DNA of 22,229 nt, taken from NCBI GenBank assembly GCA_945883665.1, contig CAMCXV010000015.1, positions 1 through 22,229 of the forward strand, in the 5' to 3' direction. Source of the stretch: Rickettsia typhi (GTDB taxonomy: Bacteria; Pseudomonadota; Alphaproteobacteria; Rickettsiales; Rickettsiaceae). The position numbers and the translations under genes are program-made. This document shows positions 18,166 through 22,229 of this stretch, piece by piece (the first letter of the stretch is position 1; each line of letters starts with the position of its first letter). Under the pieces are notes generated by a model. The model ran no database searches and was not told where the DNA came from. It worked only from the letters and a program-made list of their open reading frames with translations.

Positions 18166-19089
18166 ATGGATAATCCCTTTAGTCAATCAAAATTGATGTA
18201 TAAACTCTATTTTACCACCTTATACAAGCATATAAATTTTTTTGAAAATTTTTTCCCAGAAGATGTTTTGGGGATTAGCATGTTTGAAATAGATTCTAAA
18301 ACAATAGAAGCAGAAGATTCTGACATATGGGGTTTTGAAGTATATTACGGTGAAAACCCGATAAAAAGTTTTTTGATAAAAAATCTGCAGAATTTTATTA
18401 GTGAAAATAATCTAGAAATTATTGGTAACATTAACTTTGTAATTATTGAGGATAAAGATTGGGTATCTGAATATCAAAAACAATTAGTTCCAATTTGCAT
18501 TGGTAAATTTTTTATAAGCACTTTAAGCCATTCCCATCACTGTCCACCAAACTTTCTACCAATTATCTTGGAAGCATCAAGAGCTTTTGGCACTGGTGAT
18601 CATCCAACAACATCGCGATGTTTAGAACTAATGGAAGAATTGTCCTCTTTTGATTTTAAAAGAATTTACGACTTAGGAACAGGAAGTGGTATATTAAGTT
18701 TTGCTGCTGCAAAAATATGGTCTCAAGCTGAAATCTGGGCATGCGATATAGAAGAAACATCAATAGAAGTAGCAAAAATTAATCAAGAGTTCAACGATTC
18801 AAAAATTAATTTTTATAAAAACTATTCTGATGCAAGTTTAAACAACCCAGATTTTCAAAATAAAAAATTTGATTTAATTGTTAGTAATATTCTTTCTGGA
18901 CCATTAGTAAAGTTAGCCCCATCTATATGTTTGTTGCTAAACAGAACTGGAAAATTGATTTTATCTGGTTTTTTAGACTATCAAATGAATGATGTAATTG
19001 ATGCTTACAAGGAAAATGGACTTGAAGTTAAAAAGATTATTAACAAAAACAACTGGATTACAATTTTAGCAAAGGTAAAAATCAATTAA
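18166..19089 (+). CDS. prmA: Ribosomal protein L11 methyltransferase PrmA
   Basis: SAM-dependent enzyme that trimethylates ribosomal protein L11. The 307-residue product has the substrate-binding N-terminal domain (about 1-120), the segment ILEASRAFGTGDHPTT typical of PrmA, the SAM motif DLGTGSGILSFAAAK near 168-182, the acidic ribose-binding CDIEE, and the VSNILSGPLVKLAP motif. Length is slightly above the usual 290-300, so translation might instead start at Met 11 (18196). Neither start has a strong ribosome binding site. It is followed by tlcA after 81 bases, which hold a likely tlcA promoter. Confidence 0.94.
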   Translation: MDNPFSQSKLMYKLYFTTLYKHINFFENFFPEDVLGISMFEIDSKTIEAEDSDIWGFEVYYGENPIKSFLIKNLQNFISENNLEIIGNINFVIIEDKDWVSEYQKQLVPICIGKFFISTLSHSHHCPPNFLPIILEASRAFGTGDHPTTSRCLELMEELSSFDFKRIYDLGTGSGILSFAAAKIWSQAEIWACDIEETSIEVAKINQEFNDSKINFYKNYSDASLNNPDFQNKKFDLIVSNILSGPLVKLAPSICLLLNRTGKLILSGFLDYQMNDVIDAYKENGLEVKKIINKNNWITILAKVKIN

Positions 19090-19097
19090 TGTTTTTA

Positions 19098-19125
19098 TTG
19101 ACTTTTAGGAGTTTTTATATATATT
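19098..19125 (+). promoter_or_regulatory. Likely sigma-70 promoter of tlcA
   Basis: TTGACT (19098-19103), a 16-base spacer, and TATATT (19120-19125) lie 46 bases before the tlcA start. Both boxes match 5 of 6 consensus positions. The surrounding sequence is AT-rich, so the -10 could be shifted by a base or two. Confidence 0.5.
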
Positions 19126-19170
19126 TTTTCTGTAAAAGTGACTATAACTAAACATAAAAAATGACGCAAT

Positions 19171-20664
19171 ATGGAAAATTCACAAAAATCTAACTTTGGT
19201 TCAGAATTAAGAAAAATATTTTGGCCAATTGAATGGTACGAAAACAAAAAGTTTTTACCAATGGCGGCTATGATGTTTTGTATTCTTTTTAACTATTCAA
19301 CTCTTCGCTCGATAAAAGATGGTTTTGTAGTAACTGGTATAGGTCCAGAAGCAATAAGTTTTTTAAAGACATATGTAGTTCTTCCATCTGCTGTAATGAT
19401 GATGGTAATATACGCAAAACTTTGTAATGTTTTGAGTCAGCAAAAAGTTTTTTATGCTATATCTGCATTTTTTTCGGTTTACTTAGCATTTTTTGCTTTC
19501 GTTTTATACCCATATCCAGAATTTTTTCATCCTAATCGCGAAACTATTGAAAATCTTGTTTTGGAATATCCTAACTTCAAATGGTTTGTAAGAATTTGTG
19601 GACAATGGAGTGTGGCATCTTTTTATGCAGTATCTGAGTTGTATGGCAGCATGATGCTTAGTTTGTTGTTTTGGCAATTTGCTAACCAAATTACTAAAAC
19701 TAATGAAGCAAAAAGATTTTATTCAATGTTTGGGTTATTAGGTAATTTTTCTTTGCCTTTAGTAGCTTTTAACCTTACTTATTTATTAAGTTCTGAAACT
19801 AACATAGTGCCAGAAAATTACCGTTTTGTTCCTGTTATATGCGTAACTATTTTTAGCAATTTACTAGTAATGTTCTTTTATTCATGGATGAATAAAAATG
19901 TTCTTACTGATCCACGTCTTTATGATTCAGGAGAAGTGGCAGGTAAACCTAAGAAGAAAAAAACTAAATTATCTCTTGGTGAAAGTTTTAAAATGATTTT
20001 TACTTCGAAGTATTTAGGCTTACTCGTAACTTTAATCTTAGCATATGGCATATCAATTAATTTAGTTGAAGGTGTGTGGAAAGCTAAATTAAGAGAATTA
20101 TATCCAACAAAAGAATCTTACACGATGTTTATGGGTACTTTTCAAGCGTATCAGGGTGTGGCTGCAATTATTTTTATGCTTGTAGGTAGCAATATCTTAA
20201 GAAGAGTATCTTGGGCAACAGCTGCAATATTTACTCCATTGATGATTTTAATTACTGGAATTGGTTTCTTCTCTTTCATTATATTTGACCAATCTGTAGG
20301 TCTATATTTTGCTGCATTCTTTGGCACAGGACCTCTAGCTCTTGCTGTGATTATTGGAACAGCCCAAAATGTATTGAGTAAAGCAACAAAATATTCTTTA
20401 TTCGATTCAACAAAAGAAATGGCTTATATTCCTCTTGATGATGAAATGAAAACAAAGGGAAAGGCAGCTGTTGATGTTATAGGTGGTAGATTTGGTAAAT
20501 CTGGTGGTGGAATAATTCAGTCAACTTTCTTTATTTTATTACCTACTTATACATTTGCTGAGGCAACTCCTTATTTTGCCGGTGTATTTTTTGTGATAGT
20601 TATTTTATGGCTCTTTGCTGTGCAAGGTCTTAGCAAGGAATATCAGAAACTGACAAAAGAATAA
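19171..20664 (+). CDS. tlcA: ATP/ADP translocase (nucleotide exchange transporter), Tlc1 type
   Basis: Inner-membrane carrier that exchanges bacterial ADP for host ATP, a hallmark of obligate intracellular bacteria such as Rickettsiales and Chlamydiae. The 497-residue product has about twelve hydrophobic helices and length typical of the AAA (ATP:ADP antiporter) family. Stretches such as [20 protein letters not shown] [45 protein letters not shown] and [17 protein letters not shown] closely recall Rickettsia prowazekii Tlc1, from memory. All regions look intact. It has its own likely promoter and a strong downstream terminator, so it forms a single-gene unit. Confidence 0.97.
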   Translation: MENSQKSNFGSELRKIFWPIEWYENKKFLPMAAMMFCILFNYSTLRSIKDGFVVTGIGPEAISFLKTYVVLPSAVMMMVIYAKLCNVLSQQKVFYAISAFFSVYLAFFAFVLYPYPEFFHPNRETIENLVLEYPNFKWFVRICGQWSVASFYAVSELYGSMMLSLLFWQFANQITKTNEAKRFYSMFGLLGNFSLPLVAFNLTYLLSSETNIVPENYRFVPVICVTIFSNLLVMFFYSWMNKNVLTDPRLYDSGEVAGKPKKKKTKLSLGESFKMIFTSKYLGLLVTLILAYGISINLVEGVWKAKLRELYPTKESYTMFMGTFQAYQGVAAIIFMLVGSNILRRVSWATAAIFTPLMILITGIGFFSFIIFDQSVGLYFAAFFGTGPLALAVIIGTAQNVLSKATKYSLFDSTKEMAYIPLDDEMKTKGKAAVDVIGGRFGKSGGGIIQSTFFILLPTYTFAEATPYFAGVFFVIVILWLFAVQGLSKEYQKLTKE

Positions 20665-20701
20665 GATAAATTAAGTTTAAAAAACTTTCATTAAATTAAA
20701 G

Positions 20702-20736
20702 AAGTCGTTTTGTTAATTTAGCAGAACGACTTTTTT
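20702..20736 (+). terminator. Rho-independent terminator of tlcA
   Basis: The stem AAGTCGTTTTG (20702-20712) pairs with CAGAACGACTT (20722-20732), 11 positions with one G/T wobble, and the loop is 9 bases. A run of six T follows (20731-20736). It lies 38 bases after the tlcA stop codon. Confidence 0.85.
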
Positions 20737-20766
20737 ACTTTTACAAGCTTAAATATTTTAAAACTT

Positions 20767-20796
20767 TTGATTTATTATTGGTTTTTTTAATATGAT
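20767..20796 (+). promoter_or_regulatory. Possible promoter of the Sca-like surface protein gene
   Basis: TTGATT (20767-20772) and TATGAT (20791-20796) are separated by 18 bases and lie 60 bases before the preferred start codon. The -10 box matches 5 of 6 consensus positions and the -35 box 4 of 6. The flanks are very AT-rich, so this is tentative. Confidence 0.4.
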
Positions 20797-20855
20797 ATGT
20801 TAAGATATTTTTGATAATAAAAAATTATTTAGATATTTTAATTAATTTAAAGAAT

Positions 20856-21716
20856 ATGAAAAGATATATTACGAATAACAAAAAGAAATTTGTTAAGACA
20901 TTGCTAACAACAACAAGTGTTTTAGTAGTAGCTGTTTCAAACCATGATGTAATGGCTGGAGCCACAGCGAGGGCAATTTCTCAAGGAGGGGCTACTGCAG
21001 TATTTAGTACTGGCGTTGGTTTTTCAGGTGCTGTTGATGCTTTTGCAGATGGATCAACCTTACAGTTTAATGCTGTAAAAGATGCAGATGTTGACATAGC
21101 AGATGTTAACATTCTAGCTATTGATGTACATGGTAAGAATTTATCTGCAAACTCATTCAAAATATCACAAAATGCAACAATTGGTTCAATTGTTGATTTA
21201 GGTGCTGCTGGCAATGCGTTAGCATTAGCTGACGTAGCTAACAAAATGAAAATAGTATTTGCTGCTGATAAAACACTAACTTTAAGTGGAACAATTAGTG
21301 ATGCTACTCTTTTTGTAGCTGGTCAATTAAACGCCCCTGCCGATAATTACTCGGCATTAGGAACAATTGATTTTGCTGGTAAAAATGCAACATTATCAAT
21401 TGCAGCTAATTCTGGCGGCGCTATTATTCTTGATAATGCTACAGTGGCAAATGCAGCTAACGCAACTCTAGATGTTCAAACCGATTTAACAGTCAAGAAC
21501 GCTTCTTTTGCGACAATTAAAACCACAAAATTGACTGCTGATAAAAATTTAACGATTGCAGCTGGTGCAAATGATATAGCTACTGTGGCTAATGGCTTGT
21601 ATGAGTTTGGTGATAATTCTACTTTAATTTATTCTGTTGATACTAGCATTGCTGCTCAACAGATAAATTTAACCAGCATAGCGGAAATCTCGGGAGCTTG
21701 CTCCCGAGCTGGATAG
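20856..21716 (+). CDS. Sca/OmpB-like secreted surface protein, truncated by an IS200-type insertion
   Basis: The product is 286 residues from ATG 20856, preferred over 20811 because it is preceded by an AAAG-type site and directly followed by a signal peptide. The signal peptide has a Lys-rich n-region (about 1-14), a hydrophobic core (LLTTTSVLVVAVS) and a likely cut after DVMA (residue 34). The mature part is low in Cys and aromatic residues and rich in Ala, Asn, Asp and Thr with short beta-strand-like repeats (TLSGTISDATLFVAG, LTADKNLTIAAG). This resembles the passenger of Rickettsia OmpA/OmpB-type autotransporters, which are over 1000 aa and end in a beta-barrel. Here the frame runs into the left hairpin of an insertion sequence, and the last 8-10 residues (about SGACSRAG) come from it. 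The barrel would lie beyond the window, if present. Family assignment is by style, not a motif. Confidence 0.65.
   Translation: MKRYITNNKKKFVKTLLTTTSVLVVAVSNHDVMAGATARAISQGGATAVFSTGVGFSGAVDAFADGSTLQFNAVKDADVDIADVNILAIDVHGKNLSANSFKISQNATIGSIVDLGAAGNALALADVANKMKIVFAADKTLTLSGTISDATLFVAGQLNAPADNYSALGTIDFAGKNATLSIAANSGGAIILDNATVANAANATLDVQTDLTVKNASFATIKTTKLTADKNLTIAAGANDIATVANGLYEFGDNSTLIYSVDTSIAAQQINLTSIAEISGACSRAG
21689..21708 (+). repeat. Left-end hairpin of the IS200-type element
   Basis: CTCGGGAGC (21689-21697) is perfectly complementary to GCTCCCGAG (21700-21708). In practice the stem is 7-8 bp with a short GCTTGC-type loop. It is GC-rich in an AT-rich region. It is the likely TnpA recognition structure and can also act in RNA. 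Confidence 0.85.
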
Positions 21717-21718
21717 CG

Positions 21719-21744
21719 TTATAATAGGCGTTAGCCTATTATAA
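21719..21744 (+). promoter_or_regulatory. Second hairpin between IS left end and tnpA
   Basis: TTATAATAGGC (21719-21729) and GCCTATTATAA (21734-21744) form a perfect 11-bp stem with a GTTA loop, 11 bases before the tnpA start. IS200 is known to carry 5' RNA structures that limit read-through and translation of tnpA, and this stem is placed to do that. No T run follows it, so it is not a standard terminator. No clear ribosome binding site precedes tnpA. Confidence 0.6.
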
Positions 21745-21755
21745 AAAATCTTACT

Positions 21756-22199
21756 ATGGAATTAAGGCGTAATAGTCATCATGTTTTTCGGATAATGTAT
21801 CACTTTGTGTGGATACCCAAATATCGTCATAAAATATTTATCGAACCATACAGAGAAAGCTTAAAACTCATAATAAAGAAAATAGGGTACGATTATAATA
21901 TCGAGATAGTGGAGCTTGAAATACCATCGGATCATGTTCACATGGTTGTAAAATCTGAGCCCAAAGTTTCACCTTCGGATATTATGCAAATAATCAAAAG
22001 TATATCCGCAAGAAAATTTTTCAAACTTTATCCTCAAATAAAGCGTAAATATTTTTGGGGAGGTAAGCTTTGGACGCAAAGCTTTTTTGTAGAAACGGTA
22101 GGAAATGCTAATGATAAAATAATTCGTGAATATGTACAAAATCATTTGAATGCAATGGATAAAATGGAAATAGCAGCTAATCAACTAAAACTGTTTTGA
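21756..22199 (+). CDS. tnpA: IS200/IS605-family Y1 transposase TnpA
   Basis: Single-strand DNA transposase of the HUH Y1 class. The 147-residue product is of typical length and has the opening YHFVWIPKYRHKIF, the HUH metal motif SDHVHMVV (H60, H62) and the helix IIREYVQNH with the likely catalytic Tyr126, all intact. It probably remains able to mobilise the element. It acts as a dimer on the end hairpins. The ATG at 21756 lacks a strong ribosome binding site and lies 11 bases after a stem-loop, which fits the low expression usual for this group. Confidence 0.96.
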   Translation: MELRRNSHHVFRIMYHFVWIPKYRHKIFIEPYRESLKLIIKKIGYDYNIEIVELEIPSDHVHMVVKSEPKVSPSDIMQIIKSISARKFFKLYPQIKRKYFWGGKLWTQSFFVETVGNANDKIIREYVQNHLNAMDKMEIAANQLKLF

Positions 22200-22200
22200 A

Positions 22201-22222
22201 ACTCGGTCGCTTGCGGCCGAGT
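22201..22222 (+). repeat. Right-end hairpin of the IS200-type element
   Basis: ACTCGGTCGC (22201-22210) pairs with GCGGCCGAGT (22213-22222) over ten positions with one T/G wobble and a TT (effectively GCTTGC-type) loop. It starts 1 base after the tnpA stop and mirrors the left-end hairpin. Confidence 0.85.
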
Positions 22223-22229
22223 AGTTCAT

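Larger units (their letters stand above)
21689..22222 (+). mobile_element. IS200/IS605-type insertion sequence (tnpA only)
   Basis: A single tnpA gene is flanked by imperfect palindromes: left 21689-21708 (CTCGGGAGC, TT, GCTCCCGAG) and right 22201-22222 (ACTCGGTCGC, TT, GCGGCCGAGT). Both share the frame CTCGG...GCTTGC...CCGAG. Subterminal hairpins and absence of terminal inverted repeats are the hallmark of this single-strand-transposing family. No tnpB is present, so it is IS200-like. True ends should lie a few bases outside the hairpins; the right one may be at or past the window end (22229). It interrupts the Sca-like gene. Confidence 0.85.

Noticed and set aside
1..22229. CRISPR arrays, tRNA or rRNA genes
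   Set aside because: No regularly spaced repeats and no cloverleaf or rRNA-like stretch was recognised in any gap between genes; a dedicated search could not be run.

Overview
The window is AT-rich and carries genes typical of an obligate intracellular alphaproteobacterium of the Rickettsiales, most likely the family Rickettsiaceae. The markers are an ATP/ADP translocase (tlc), part of the rvh (virB-type) type IV secretion locus with a short VirB9, several ProP-like MFS carriers, the order greA / membrane lipid kinase / dnaG / rpoD, and the start of a Sca/OmpB-like surface protein. A waaA-lpxK-lpxL block means the organism makes Kdo-lipid A, which argues against Orientia. The species cannot be named from the sequence alone.

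Layout. (1) 1-150: the 3' end of an IS21-family element (istB tail plus terminal repeats), lying against the 3' end of virB11. (2) 140-3700, minus strand: the secretion operon virB8-virB9(short)-virB10-virB11. virB10 is split by a frameshift, and virB11 ends inside the insertion sequence, where virD4 would normally follow. (3) 3701-4079: a 379-base spacer with nested AT-rich inverted repeats. (4) 4080-5542, minus strand: rpoH and greA, the latter with a near-consensus promoter. (5) 5618-9988, plus strand: dolichol-kinase-like membrane protein, dnaG, rpoD. (6) 9993-10053: a 24-bp-arm hairpin. (7) 10081-13199, plus strand: overlapping waaA-lpxK-lpxL. (8) 13274-17549: rlmH, a small hypothetical gene, and a minus-strand group MFS carrier - queH - MFS carrier, the last broken by one in-frame TGA. 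(9) 17683-20664: a small exported protein (minus), then prmA and tlcA (plus), with a clear terminator. (10) 20856 to the end: a secreted Sca-like passenger cut off by an IS200/IS605-type insertion whose tnpA and both end hairpins are visible.

The core genes cover transcription (rpoD, rpoH, greA), replication priming (dnaG), outer-membrane lipid synthesis (waaA, lpxK, lpxL), ribosome and tRNA modification (rlmH, prmA, queH) and host exploitation (tlcA, T4SS, surface protein). What stands out is decay and mobile-element activity in accessory and host-interaction loci: IS21 at virB11, a frameshift in virB10, a nonsense codon in an MFS gene, and IS200 in the surface antigen. I found no convincing new biological system, no CRISPR array and no tRNA or rRNA gene. 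Both window edges lie in mobile elements.
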